Shown: positions 24,480 through 36,051 of the stretch, piece after piece
Layout of the letters: each line of letters begins with the position of its first letter
Numbering within the stretch: position 1 is the stretch's first letter
Source of the DNA: Emergomyces orientalis
Lineage: Eukaryota > Ascomycota > Eurotiomycetes > Onygenales > Ajellomycetaceae
Direction of reading: 5' to 3'
NCBI GenBank assembly: GCA_002110485.1
Contig: MOWL01000046.1
Location: 62,001-126,000 of the forward strand
Length of the DNA stretch: 64,000 nucleotides
Program-made: the position numbers and the translations under genes
Notes under the pieces: generated by a model
Told to the model about the DNA's origin: nothing
What the model saw: the letters and a program-made list of their open reading frames with translations, nothing else
Database searches by the model: none

Positions 24480-25001
24480 TAAATAAATATTCTTCTACAT
24501 TCTCCAACATCTTCTTGTGGTGTTCCCCCCCCCAAAAAAATTGCTGCCCAAACAGAGAGCGGCACATGACATGCGGATGACCTAATTCCGCCCTGTTGCC
24601 TGCTGAGTCATCCAGGAGCAGTGTGACCTCCCCCGGGATCATGTTCAACTTCAATATTCATATGTCTCCATTCGTCTTCTTCGACAGATATACAGGTATA
24701 CAGGTATACAGGGCTGCCTGCTCTTCTATTAATTCTATCTATTTCCCATCTACTCTCCCTTCAGGTTGTGCTTTCTCTTAGGATCGTTGTTGGGATTGCT
24801 TCTATGCCGCTTCACTATTCACCGACCCGCATCCCGAAACCAGTTATCTAATACATACATCACACAACCTCATTGGTGGTCGTGTGCCTGTGACCATATC
24901 CTATTTACTCCTATCCATACTCCCATACTCCCATATCCTGAACACAAGGGGATTTGATTTATCACTCTCCATGTCCGCGACTGGACTGTATCTAGCTAGC
25001 C

Positions 25002-27444
25002 ATGTTTTCGGAATGTATGGAGTCCTCTTCCCCATACTGTTGTCCCTGGTCACGTCATAATATCACTAACGTCTAATCTAGATGCCTCGCGATTCCTAGC
25101 ACAGTCCCAGTCCAGAATAGCTTTCAGTCCTGATAACAACGAAAGACAAGCCTCAGACCGCCATAGAAGGTTCAACCAACCCGCTGCATCTTCCCGTAAC
25201 CCTGCCTCCAGGTCCTATCTTCACCGCGCCATAGGGAACCCTTACCAACCCAGCTCCTCTCACATTTCTCACATCCCTTTTTCTTCAAGGGCCTCTATAC
25301 AACATGCCCCTCTCTTTTACAGTGCCGCCGACGAATTCAGAGAGGAAGATGACGAGCAAGAACACGAGCGGGAAATTGCCGATTTCTACGCCCTGCAGAG
25401 ATCTCGACGTCATTTTGGCTCCAGCCATCTGGAAGAGTCATCCGAGGTCGATGACGATGGCAAGCACTCTGAAAATAGTATAGATGCCTCTGGCAGTAGC
25501 CAGAACAATGGCCGCAGCAGAGGCGGAGGCATTAAGAGTTCCTGGCGTGCCGGTAGATCCAGTGATGCGACGCCTGTCCTTGGAGGCAAACCTTTTGAAC
25601 AACTAGACGAGGGTGATGAGGATGAAGAGGACGATATGCGCAGCACAGGTGCTAGCTCTCGTGGGAAAGATAGGATGGTCGATGTAGGCCTGGAAGATAC
25701 GCTGAGGAGTGATATGGTGAACGTGCAACGGGACGGTGCGCGTGATGATTTTGCTGATGACGAGCCCCCGCCGGCCATTCAGCAGTTTCGGAAGCAGCCA
25801 GACATTGCAGGGGACAATTTTCAAACCAGCTCCTCCTTTTTACCCAAGGAAACTGATAAGCACACCCTGTTAGAGCATCCTCGCCCTCCAAGCTCCGCCG
25901 GATCATCCGTTCCAGCCTCAATGACGCATCCAGGCTCCGAACCTCCCCAACATGACGCTTTTTGGGGCAATCTCTTCTTAATTTCCCTCGTGGGCATGTT
26001 TGCTACAGCTTTTCTTATTTATTTGCATACGTCCCTACCAGAAGGTAAACCTATCCTCGGTGATACCATTTATTCTACTCTTCATGCCTCCTTTTTTCTC
26101 TTAGCCATATATACTCTAGTTTCTATTTTGGTTTCTTTGTTGTGGTTAGCGTTGCTTCGTTCCTATGTCCGCCCTTTGGTCTATGGGATTTTGATAGCGG
26201 TCCCTGTGATACTCTACTCGTTCGCTCTTTATCCATTCATAGCTAGCTTTGGTGGAACTTGGCATGGCCAAAGCATCCAGGACAAAGTCATGCGTTGGGG
26301 TTCTTTGGTACCCGCCATAATGGCAACTGTCTGGGTCTATTCCGTTATTCAAGGTCGTCTTGCAACTGGCAAGGCGATCAGCATCTTGGAGTTTTCGTGT
26401 CGTATTCTCGCATCTAACCCAGCGCTGCTAGCACTTGGGTTTATTACGTTGGCCGTTATAGCCTCATGGACATGGGTATGGATCCTCATGTTCACCCGCG
26501 TGTTTCTTGGCGGCCATATCTCCGCATCGAAAAACGTGTTTATCATTAATGCGGGCAGCTGGTGGCTGGGCGTCTACTTCATACTAGTCTACCTCTGGTC
26601 ATTGGGAGTGATTTCAGGCGTCCAAAGGACCGTCACTGCTGCGACTGTCAGTCAATGGTACTTCCATCGCTTATCAATACCAACGCCTTCGTCCCGCCAA
26701 ATCGTACAGGCAGCATTAATTCACTCTGCCAGCACACTATTCGGCACCATCTGCCTCTCGACGCTCCTAGCCCTACTGATCCGTCTACCTCTAATCATCC
26801 TCCCAAGACGGTTGTCATCGTTTTTATCTCTAGCTGCATATTCTTTCATTCCCACACCCATCGCAGCGCTCACAAACCCCCTAACTTTAACCTACGGCGC
26901 CATCCACTCACTGCCCCTGGGCGTCTCCGCCCGCAGCCTCAGCCAAATGACTTTCCTCGCCCCCTCAACAGCAGCCACATCCTTCCACCCGACTTCTTTC
27001 TCCTCCAACTCTCGCAACAGCAACACCAATGGCCACAACAACTCCTCTCTCCTCCCATACCGCCTCGCTAAACTTCTCCTCCATGCTACGCGCTTCATAA
27101 TGTCGCTGGGCCTGGGTTTCGGCGGGTGGGTGTCTACTGCTCGCAACCTGCAATTAACCACTACAGGAACGGGAGCAGGAACCATATCCACGGTCCGCGG
27201 TAGTTTATATGCGTATGTTGTCGGATTGATTGCGGGTGCTATCGGCTGGGGTGTTTTGGGTGCGATGGAAGGTGTTCTGACGGGCGTCGTGGATGCGGCT
27301 GTTGTTTGTTGGGCTAGTGAGGTGGGTAGTTCGAGGAGGGAAGCGAGGTATTGTCGGGAGGCTGGTTGGTTGTTTGGTGGGGTGAGGAATGGGGGTAATG
27401 GAGGTGGAAGAGGTGGTGAGGGTGAGGTTGATTACGATGTTTGA
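25002..27444 (+). CDS. Pns1/CTL (choline transporter-like) family membrane protein
   Basis: Two exons: a 13-nt first coding exon at 25002-25014 (MFSE plus one base) and 25082-27444, giving 791 aa. The junction creates MFSEYASRFLAQSQSR, a coherent start continuous with the long exon. Residues about 1-300 are hydrophilic and probably cytosolic, rich in Ser and acidic clusters (EEDDEQEHEREIADFYALQ). From about residue 310 there are roughly ten hydrophobic segments in the CTL/Pns1 (SLC44-like) pattern, with recognisable ASWTWVWILMFTRVFLGG, VISGVQRTVTAATVSQWYFH and a late GLIAGAIGWGVLGAMEGV stretch. The C-terminus is Gly-rich. The family is named for choline transport, but yeast Pns1 has no proven choline transport role, so the substrate is open. 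Intron 1 (25015-25081) ends in CTAATCTAG, a good acceptor with a branch-like ACTAAC nearby. Confidence 0.88.
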
Positions 27445-28910
27445 TATGTCTCTGATGGTTGAAGAAATGGTTTTCATTTATCAACTAGCGAAATGATTTT
27501 CAGATTTCCTCCCCCTCCCTTTTTTTTTACGAGAGCGAGCACAGCGTGTATGTCATCCATTTTTCCTCTTATGTGTGGATGGATGGCGATGGTTATAAAA
27601 AACGGTTTTATACGAATGCATGCATACTTTCTTTCCGTCTTATTTGAAGACTGCATTTGAGTGGAGCAAGTTTTCTGGTTGGTCTGGCATTTGTCAATGA
27701 GATTAGAGAAGATACTTCTTTTATATATGATTCTCCTTTATAATTTTTTTGTTTTCGGATTTATCTTCAGTCTTACGCTCAAGCACCAATGAACAACATA
27801 TTTTCATTTCTTCTTCTTCTTCTTCTTCTTCCTTTTTTTTTGTTTGCTTCAGCTCTTCAAGTAGAATTATGATCGCTATTATTTGCATACTTTTTTTGTT
27901 TTTTTTTTTTTTCTGCTGGAAATTTTTTATCTTGTATTGATTGACGAAATCATCAAATAGTTCATTCAATAATTCGTACATGGACAATAAATAAATAATA
28001 CATCACATAACACTTCATTCATACATTTTCCCAGCCCCAGTCCCAGTCTAGCTCTCATAGCCTACCGAATCAGAATCGCTAAACGGATAAAAATAACAAA
28101 AATTCACACCCGACAAAGGTTTGCAAGTAGCCATTGACCTATGTAACCCTACCCACCCAGCCACGCGCAAAAGACGAGAAATGATATTCCTATCCAAAAT
28201 CAATCTGACCCAGTCCAGTTTCCCCCATTTCTCTCTCCATCCAGCACCCAAACGCCAGGAACCATCTTTTAGAAAAAGGAACAAAAAAAGGGAAGGAAAA
28301 CAGAAACCGAGGAGCGTGGCGTGTATTACGTAAATTGCAAGATGAAAACAAACACAGAAAAATGGGATAGAAAAGCGAACGGGGAAGAGAAAGAAATGGA
28401 AAACAAGGAGAAAGAAAGGGTTGGGGAACGTAGGTGCACTTTGGGGCATGGCATGTTCTTTTCTGAATGTTTCGCTAATAAGATGCGGGTATCGTTGGTA
28501 TCATAATTGATAGAAATGAAAAAAGAAATAAAAATTGTAAGGAATGACGAGTGCGCGTGGGGGAGAGTTGGTTAGAATGGGGAGGAAAAAGAAACGAAAT
28601 ATAAGGTAAGGTATCAAGTACACAACAAGTGGGTTGAAGGGATATGGATGTTGAAGAAACCGTTTTTTTAAAGAAAAACCAACAGGTTGAAGAAAAGAGC
28701 AGCGAAGATGGAGAGTGTATAAAATGACGTGGTATAAGAGTAGTGGATGACCTCAATTAAAAAAAAATATAGCGAAGTTCTTCTAGAAGAGGAAGAGTTA
28801 AAATGAAAATTGCCCGTGGCAAGCTATTGGGGGTATAATAGAGATATAGAGTGAGATTCCAAAAAAAAAAGAAACGAAAAGAGAGGGACAACAATAATAT
28901 TAATAACAAT
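27445..28910. other. Convergent 3' intergenic region
   Basis: About 1.5 kb between the stop codons of the Pns1-like gene (+) and the Ebp1-like gene (-). The region has T- and A-rich homopolymers and a CTT microsatellite near 27810-27832. Short charged or phenylalanine-rich open frames (27721-27987, 28048-28449) are translations of these simple sequences. Confidence 0.6.
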
Positions 28911-31460
28911 TCATAACCCAAGCCGGCCTTTCCACCTTACGCCTTCTTTCTCAGTCCACTCGGTCAAAAACATCCACCCAAACCGGATAGCTTCAAGAGG
29001 CGTCGCCGTACGATCCAGCGGCAAGAAATATTCGCCCGAATACTCGCCCAGCACAAGCGATCTCTCGCGGCCCCGGTCTGAGAAATTCTTCGACCGCTTC
29101 GACCATGTCGCTGGGTATCGACGAGTTAGTACTTCCTCTGACAGTTTGCGCGACCCCTCGAGCCAAAGGGATTTAGCGTCTCTATGCGAATCGACGAGTC
29201 GCTTTCTCAGATCTACAAAGTCCCTATGCGGCTGCGGCTTTTTGCTTTCTTCCGAAGTAACGGTGTTTCCATCGCTGCCTGGCGTGGGCGCGGGGCTATG
29301 CTCGCTCGGTATTGAGGTGATGGCAAGACGCTCGAGGTCAAGGCCGTGGATAACTTCGTGGAAGACGGCGCCGAGGAGGGAACAAAGGGCCTGGAGATGC
29401 GGGTATTGGTCGATATTATTTTTCACCACCTTCCAGTATGGGAGGATTGACAACCAGCCTGATGAGTCTCCCACTCGACGGTTTAATGTTTTGTATCTGT
29501 CGTCGAGGATGAATGCAAGGATGAAGCAGAGAACTGCTTCGACCGCAATTGCGGCGCCGAGTTTATTGTCGACGTCCGTCGCTTGGGGTCCTGTATATCT
29601 TTGGGACGAATGTTTTAACTCGCGGCCTAAATTGAAATATTTCTGAGATTCCTCTTGCCAAGAGCGAGATTCTGACGTATCTCGAGATCTGCTTTGTTGG
29701 GTATCGTTAGATGTTAGAGGGGAATGTTTATTGGTTGTTTTCTCTGCGCTTCCTGGAGTGCTAGTATTCATGGCGCGATCCAAGCCTGTTGGCAACTTCA
29801 GATCACCATCCCAAGACCCTAGGCGGCGCATAGTCGTGGTCCTCATGTCTTTACTTGGAGTAAGAAATTGGCCCTTTGATGCTGTTGTCGACTGCTGTGG
29901 AAAAGAAGGAGACTTGAATGCTGTTGTGACTGGAGTTCTTGGTCGTTCCGCAGTTGGAACAGTGGCGGGCTTTTGGCGTTTGTGAGCTGACCCCTGACTA
30001 TCCTCATCATCTATGTGCCTTGATCGCTTCTCTGCGCGTTGTATTTCGGCTGGTTTCGATGAAGAAGGGGGTTTCTTTCGCTGGCTACTTTCGAGTCCAC
30101 TTTTCAGTTTCGATGACCTGTGATCAGATGTCATTTTATAATTGCCAGAAAACCTGAGCAAAGCTTCTATCCGTTTCCGATTCGCCCTTCCATATCTTAG
30201 TTTGACAATAAGTTTGGGCTTGGCGGGTTCCGCTGTCCCCTTGGGCTTCGAGGAAATATGCGAATGCTTATGATCAGCAGCTCTAGAACTTTGATCACTT
30301 GAAGGTATAGGCTTCGCGCCGCTACTCCTCTGAAACTTGGAAGCTGATGAAGACGACATTCTAGCCTTTGTGCTTTTATCGCTTGAACTGGAGGTAGAGC
30401 TAGAATGCGGTCTCGCTTTGTTTGACTTGAGCATTGGCCGCTCAGACTTGGGTCCGGCAAGGGCAGAAGAGGATGGAGTTTTCCTGGAGTTGGAAGTTCC
30501 ATTTATAGACAACTCACCGTCCTTTATCTTTGCTAGCTCTTCTTCTATATCCGGGGGAAGCGTGGGTGAGAGCAGTCTAGGAAGCCTAGGGGTAACGCTG
30601 GTAGGGGGAAGGGTTGGAGAGAGTAAGGCAGGGACAATGGGCGGCGCATTTTTTGATTTCGTGGAAGAATTATCGGCAGGTTCATTTGTACTTGAGAGTC
30701 GTGGTTTCTTGGTGGGGGGCGAGAATTCTCTAGTTGATGGTGGAGGTTTGTAGGAACCGGGAATGGATCTGGACCTTCCATCACGGGCATTTTTAGGTTG
30801 CGAAACTCCGTTCGTATTATCGGAGCGATTCTCAGTTGTTACAGAAGGGGGACCTTTTCTTTTAGAAGGGGATATCACTGGCAGTTTGGTCGTTGACGTT
30901 GGTTCTCGAGATGACTTTAGCTTTGCGCCTGGAGTGGCACGATCTGTGCTATTTCTGCGATCCGTTGGGATTGCGCTTCGAGGAGGCGATTTTGGAGTTT
31001 CATTTGCTTTCTTTTTGTAGTCGCTTAGACTAATCTTCTTTCTTTGAAGTCCACGTTTAGGTGTATCGACCGACGGGCTTGTGGTGATGCTTGGAACTTT
31101 CGCCGTATCTTCTTCCATGATGTTTCCACGTTCATCCGACCATCCCCCCACAGCAACGAGCAAGGTGTCCTCGCCCTGGTGGGGCAGAAAAGTCATGTAC
31201 TGAAGATGTTCCTCTTCCGGCGCAAATGGTTTATTATCACCCACAGCCCAATTGCTCACAAACCGGGAACCCAGATGGAAAGGTCTTTCAGTAGGGACTC
31301 TGAGGAGGTATGGGGACGCGGGTAGCACGTTGTCGGAGAGGTGTTTGAAGCGGGTATTGACGCCCTTGAAATAGTCTGAACAAGATCTTTTGGCTGGCAC
31401 GCGCGACGAGGGTTCGGTGGTGTTTTGGATCCGGTGTGAAGTTTGGAGCTCACCGGACAT
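28911..31460 (-). CDS. Large disordered nuclear protein, Ebp1 (Ell-binding) C-terminus-like
   Basis: An intronless ORF of 849 aa. The N-terminal ~110 residues are ordered-looking (SCSDYFKGVNTRFKHL, LPASPYLLRVPTERPFHLG, ...GWSDERGNIMEED). The centre (about 130-600) is Ser/Pro/Lys-rich and basic, with many KxK patches, so probably disordered and nuclear. The C-terminal ~230 residues are a compact helical region (KLGAAIAVEAVLCFILAFIL, WLSILPYWKVVKNN, LQALCSLLGAVFHEVIHGLDL, EAIRFGWMFLTEWTEKEG). This layout recalls the fungal Ell-binding protein Ebp1 C-terminal domain, part of the Ell-Eaf type elongation complex known in S. pombe. I recognise it from memory of the family only, and the assignment is moderate. 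A transcription-related nuclear role is likely. A TATA-like element lies about 70 bp upstream. Confidence 0.6.
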   Translation of the reverse strand: MSGELQTSHRIQNTTEPSSRVPAKRSCSDYFKGVNTRFKHLSDNVLPASPYLLRVPTERPFHLGSRFVSNWAVGDNKPFAPEEEHLQYMTFLPHQGEDTLLVAVGGWSDERGNIMEEDTAKVPSITTSPSVDTPKRGLQRKKISLSDYKKKANETPKSPPRSAIPTDRRNSTDRATPGAKLKSSREPTSTTKLPVISPSKRKGPPSVTTENRSDNTNGVSQPKNARDGRSRSIPGSYKPPPSTREFSPPTKKPRLSSTNEPADNSSTKSKNAPPIVPALLSPTLPPTSVTPRLPRLLSPTLPPDIEEELAKIKDGELSINGTSNSRKTPSSSALAGPKSERPMLKSNKARPHSSSTSSSSDKSTKARMSSSSASKFQRSSGAKPIPSSDQSSRAADHKHSHISSKPKGTAEPAKPKLIVKLRYGRANRKRIEALLRFSGNYKMTSDHRSSKLKSGLESSQRKKPPSSSKPAEIQRAEKRSRHIDDEDSQGSAHKRQKPATVPTAERPRTPVTTAFKSPSFPQQSTTASKGQFLTPSKDMRTTTMRRLGSWDGDLKLPTGLDRAMNTSTPGSAEKTTNKHSPLTSNDTQQSRSRDTSESRSWQEESQKYFNLGRELKHSSQRYTGPQATDVDNKLGAAIAVEAVLCFILAFILDDRYKTLNRRVGDSSGWLSILPYWKVVKNNIDQYPHLQALCSLLGAVFHEVIHGLDLERLAITSIPSEHSPAPTPGSDGNTVTSEESKKPQPHRDFVDLRKRLVDSHRDAKSLWLEGSRKLSEEVLTRRYPATWSKRSKNFSDRGRERSLVLGEYSGEYFLPLDRTATPLEAIRFGWMFLTEWTEKEGVRWKGRLGL

Positions 31461-31529
31461 GGCAAATCGCTATGGAAGGAAGCGCAATGACTGTTCACAA
31501 ACTGAGCGTTGTAAGCTGAGCTTAAGAGT

Positions 31530-31537
31530 TTATATAG
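31530..31537 (-). promoter_or_regulatory. TATA-like element upstream of Ebp1-like gene
   Basis: On the minus strand this reads CTATATAA, about 70 bp before the ATG at 31460. Position and sequence fit a TATA box; there is no other support. Confidence 0.35.
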
Positions 31538-32561
31538 CTTGGAAAGAGAGCGTGGGCGGCAGGGATTTGGTTTGTATTCAACGAATGGGAGGACAGGCAG
31601 ATATGGGGAGATCGCGGGTGTTGAACATTCAGGCGTCTTTGATTGCTGGAGGAGAACTCAAATCAGTAAAACCAAGAACTATGCAATAATCCTGCCCACT
31701 TAGACGCGAACTCGAAGTGAGCAAGGCGGGGCAGGGTAAGAAACAAAAAAGTTTCAATGCGCACTCGACTTACAAGTAGTGAATAACAGAAGCATCACAC
31801 CAAGCCAATCCCAAGCCGAAGCCAGTGATCGCTTGCTTCTTGAAATGTGCCTTTTGCCAGTTGACTAACTGACTACCTGGCTGGCTGGCTGGCAAACAGG
31901 GTCCTTTCAACTGGCGCTCGTAACAAACAAACAAAAAACTCAGGCGCGGTGCAGTCAGAGCGGGATTTCACGAAGATGGTAGAGCCCAGGCAGGATGAGG
32001 CCAGTGGATGCCCATACGGGCTCGACGAAACAGCGGAGGATAGCCGATAATGGGAGGCCAGGATAGTTTAATTAGACGAGGTGATCGGTGACAGCAACCT
32101 CGCAGCGATACAGCGCAGCGTTCTTCAGGGCGATGATTGGATGGGCGGCTGGAGTTAGGGCTGGCAGGTTGGAAGAACAGGGTCCAATGGGCGAGGCCAT
32201 TGATTTGGGGGAGTTGAGAGGTGGGAGAGGAAAAACGGCCGGGAACCAAAAAGCCTCAAGACAAGGGAGGCTGCAGGACCGTTTGAATTAGTGAGCGTTG
32301 GCGGGAGGAAAATGCGGGCGGAGAGGAGGGGGCGGAGGAGGGCTAGGGAAGATTTGAGGTGGTGGAGTGGTGGAGATCGTGGTGGATGAGGAGGATAAAT
32401 AAGGATAGATGCTGCAGCTAAGTTTGTTTGTTGTATTGGCACACTCTTCTTCACCAGCCCAGCCCAGCTGGGGGAAAGATGGCGTAACAAGCTGGGATTT
32501 CGTCACCACGAAGGAATACTGAGGCTATTATTGGTGAATATCTTACTAGTGGTCTCAGGGT

Positions 32562-32578
32562 GGGGGGGGGGGGGGGGG
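32562..32578. repeat. Poly-G tract
   Basis: Seventeen consecutive G bases in intergenic DNA. Length may be inexact in the assembly. Confidence 0.7.
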
Positions 32579-33772
32579 TGACAACAATAATAAATCACCA
32601 AATGGTCAATAATAGTTCAATGATAAAAAATTAAAAAATTAAAAGTTTGTCATTTCAAAGACCAGAAATGTCTTTTTTTTTTTTTTTTTTTTTGAAGCAA
32701 AATGAAGAATTGGTGGGTTGAAGTAAGTAAGTCAACTTGCCGTTGCCCGCTGCGGATCAACAACCCACTCTTCCGCCTTATAATTATATCCAGGATATTT
32801 TTATCAATCCCACTCCACTGATCGATTGACTGCCTAGGGTTTGCAAACAGAGTATCAAGCACCCAATTGTTTCAGTTCTTTATTTTTTTTGTGAACAAAC
32901 CCTTTTTTGAGAAAAAAATACATATTACCTGACACTGCGATGAAACAGCCTGGCTTGGTCTGTCCCTGAGCCTATCTGGCGTGGAAGTATTATTGTCCTT
33001 GCTTTCCAGAAGCCTGGTGTGAAAATACATAGGTAAATAAAATATTTCAAATATATACCATTATTGTTGTTCTTATTAATCGTGCACGTTCTCAGCAGAC
33101 AGAGAAGTCCTGCCACATTCATTCTGGGCTTTCATTCATATCCACTTTAAAAAGGGCATGGTTTGAGTCTTGACGCCTCAAAATGTTGATTTGTTTCAGT
33201 ACATACATATATATACTCAGTCAATATCTGTCTGTGTTGAAGACCGATCCAACCTGCTCATTGTCGCTGATGGATCTTGTAACTGTAATTTGGCAAGGAA
33301 ACTCATAAGCGTTAAATTCTCGAAAAAGAAGCTCAAAAACGAGGTCCTTAGGCATAGCAGTATCGATAAATTTTTGGTTATCGTAGTCTGCAGTCTTGTA
33401 TGAGCCCGGGTAGTGGAAAGTAGGTGCCGTAGGGGTCATGCCCATGTTTTCCCGTTACCATCCATATTTGAGGATCAATGGAGTAGTTATCACGGAGTTT
33501 CCATTGTCAGAGTCACAATTCCAGTACGAAAGATTGTATTGGAAAAATGAAGGTGAAATAGGGAAAGAGTTGTATGTACTGTACATACATGAACAAGAAC
33601 ATGAACATGATTATATACATTAGAAAGATCGTTCATTGGGAACCAAAATTGGAGTATATAATGCTATTCAGGTAAGGCCAATTCTTCTATCATTCGTCAC
33701 ATATTTAGTTAAATCAAACCTTTTAGGGAATGCCAATGCACCATTATACTGCAAGTAAAAGCAAAAGTGACT

Positions 33773-34832
33773 TTATGATCGATCATCAGGAGCAAAAACA
33801 TCCGTGAAAAATGCTCGGAAATGTTTCTGCTCTCCAACCCTGGAAATTTCCTCTATCTCGGCCTGAGTCAAGCGGAAATGGAGTGCGCGGATATAACCTG
33901 TTAATCGAGATCTTTTGCTACTCGTCGTAAGGGTGACGGCGCCACGATCAATACACCACCGCAACAACACCTCCGCCTCAGTAACAGCATACTTCTTGGC
34001 TAGCCGGGCTAGGATACCGTCGAGCGGGCCACCTTTGGCTCTCGTCGCTGGGGTCAGCGGGCCGTATGCGGCGGTTCTAATACCCTTTCCTTCCTGGAAA
34101 GGTACCAAACCACCGTGCTGCAGATATGGATGATACTCGATCTGATTGATGGCTGGTGTGATTCTAGCTGTTCTCAGCACCGCCTCGAGCTCATGCTGGC
34201 GGAAGTTTGAGACACCGATGGATCGCGCTTTGCCTGCTTTTTTGACCTTTTCCATCTCGGCCCATGCATTTTGGAGGTCTTTATCGGATTTGGCAAAGAA
34301 TGGGTTGTGGATTAGGTATCTGGAGCAGGAGACCGGGTAAAATTTTCATTAGGAACAACCCACTTTTCAACCGCAATGTAAGTCAAACGGGTCATGCCAC
34401 GTACAGATCTACATAGTCAAGCTGAAGCTTTTTCAAGCTCGCCGCAATAGCATTTGGAATGTCGCGAATGTTCGTGATAACCTTAGTCGTGATGAAGAGC
34501 CTCTCTCGCGCAACCCCGCTTTCTTTGATAGCGAGTCCAATCTCCCTTTCGGTTCCATATAATTCTGCACCGTCGATGTGAAAATATCCCAAACTAATTG
34601 CTTCCTTTATCGAGTCGACTAGTCCCCTGTCGATATCCTTGTCACCAGCTTTCTTGAACCACGCAGTTCCGGTTCCGTAGCCGAGCTATCACGCGGCAAT
34701 GGCAGAGGATAGAATTAGCTCAATTGCCCTTTTTTTTCAGGAACATATCTAGGCGTCGTAAGGGGTTCGGGATCCACTCACTGCTGGGATGGAGTTCCCA
34801 TCCTTGAACTTGATTTCAGGTAAAATAGCCAT
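33773..34832 (-). CDS. Aldo-keto reductase
   Basis: A cytosolic NADPH-dependent oxidoreductase acting on aldehydes or ketones. Three exons, 34832-34782, 34685-34405 and 34319-33773, give 292 aa, typical for the family. The catalytic tetrad is visible: Asp55 and Tyr60 in HIDGAELYGTE, Lys85 in FITTKVITN, and His115 in LYLIHNP. Also present are GVSNF, NQIEYHPYL and a cofactor-binding region near VTLTTSSKRSRL. The last differs from the common IPKSS/TSxR, so cofactor preference is uncertain. The N-terminus MAILPEIKFKDGNSIPALGYGTGTAW is the normal barrel start and supports the ATG at 34832. The second donor (GTACGT) and acceptor (CTCCAG) keep phase exactly. It resembles fungal AKR3-type enzymes (for example Gcy1/Ypr1-like), but the substrate cannot be assigned. 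The SelO gene is divergent. Confidence 0.92.
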
Positions 34833-36051
34833 TTGAGAGAAGTAATTTGAATTGACAGATTTGGAAGATTGAGAGAGGAGTCTGAAGTAATCACAATGAG
34901 GAGCAGTTTAGCCGGAGAGAGAGCAGTTTGACTATGGGTCCTCCCGGCCCATAGTTATCTCATACCTAGGTAAGTGGGACAAAATACCCTCATCGTACCC
35001 AAAAGCGGGTAAATGGTGGCAACCTTGGAATTGGGAACATTTCAAAACCAATTGTCATGGCCAGTCGCAAGCTAGTCTCCCATCTCATTGAGAACAAGGT
35101 AGACTGCGCAAACAGTATGTCAATATCAACCATACCGCTGCAATTCCATTTCCTTCATCCTTCGATTCATTGAAATCACCGAATGGCAGAGACGGCAAAA
35201 TAAAGCGTTTCATTTTGCCTCAGTTTGTCAGCAAGTCGAAAAAAGCCTAAAGAGCTTTCAGTCCGGAAAATCAAATCGCTCTGGTTCATCGTTAGTTCGA
35301 AAAATGATTGAGGTTTGTCTTTCCAGTGCTTCTATGAGAAGAATGGAAGTGAGAGAAAAACATGGGCTTTGGAGGAGTACTAATTTATATGTCAGGTTGG
35401 CTGCATTCTAGCTAGAAGAACAGGGTTCAGCTTCAGCTCAGTGTCAGCCTCAGACCTGGCAGTATTTGAAGTTTTACTAAAGCCCTAATCATGCTTCATG
35501 AACCTCCACATTAAAGTTCGTCTTGTATATTTAGCACAGGGAGAAGGGTGAATATAATGTTTATGAGCAGATTAATTGATGAATTGTCTGTCCTCTTTAC
35601 TGAATTTCATTTGTCTGTCACAATAGATAAAACTAGCTGCAAAAGCCATATATATAATTTTCTACATACTCAGATTTATACAGATAAAAGGGTGACAAAC
35701 AAAACAACTTCGATGCAGTTATTTACCTTTGATCCTAACATATTTCATATGCGTAGTATTCATCTGGGATTGAGGACGGGATAAAATAAAGAATCTATCG
35801 ATCATGGAACCCACTGATAAGCGGCAGTTATAATATGTCATCATTACACTCAACCTTGGCAATAGTTCAACTGCTACTACTCAGTTCTCCGCTCGTTAAC
35901 AATTCTTGTTAATCTTCTCCGTTGACGTGACATGAATGCTTTTCATTTCTGTGGTCCATTTTCTTTCTTTCGAATTATTTAGATTGTTGTATACTTAATT
36001 GAGCATTTCTTCCAACCCGCGAAGTGCGCTCATCATTTACCTCCCCGCCAT
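34833..36051. other. Divergent intergenic region, AKR / SelO
   Basis: A 1.2 kb A/T-rich spacer between divergent starts. No coding or RNA gene was recognised. The 35548-35784 open frame has no domain features. Confidence 0.55.

Larger units (their letters stand above)
24033..25001. other. Divergent intergenic region, Rab / Pns1-like
   Basis: A 969-bp spacer serving as the promoter region for the Rab gene (-) and the Pns1-like gene (+). It contains an AT dinucleotide run at 24446-24471 and a TATA-like element facing the Rab gene. Open frames across the AT repeat are spurious. Confidence 0.55.
31461..33772. other. Intergenic region, Ebp1-like / aldo-keto reductase
   Basis: About 2.3 kb without a supported gene. 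It begins with the promoter of the Ebp1-like gene. Further on there are a CTGG repeat (about 31878-31893), a 17-base G tract (32562-32578) and a T tract (about 32672-32693). The Pro-rich minus-strand open frame at 32155-32490 has no family features. Confidence 0.55.
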
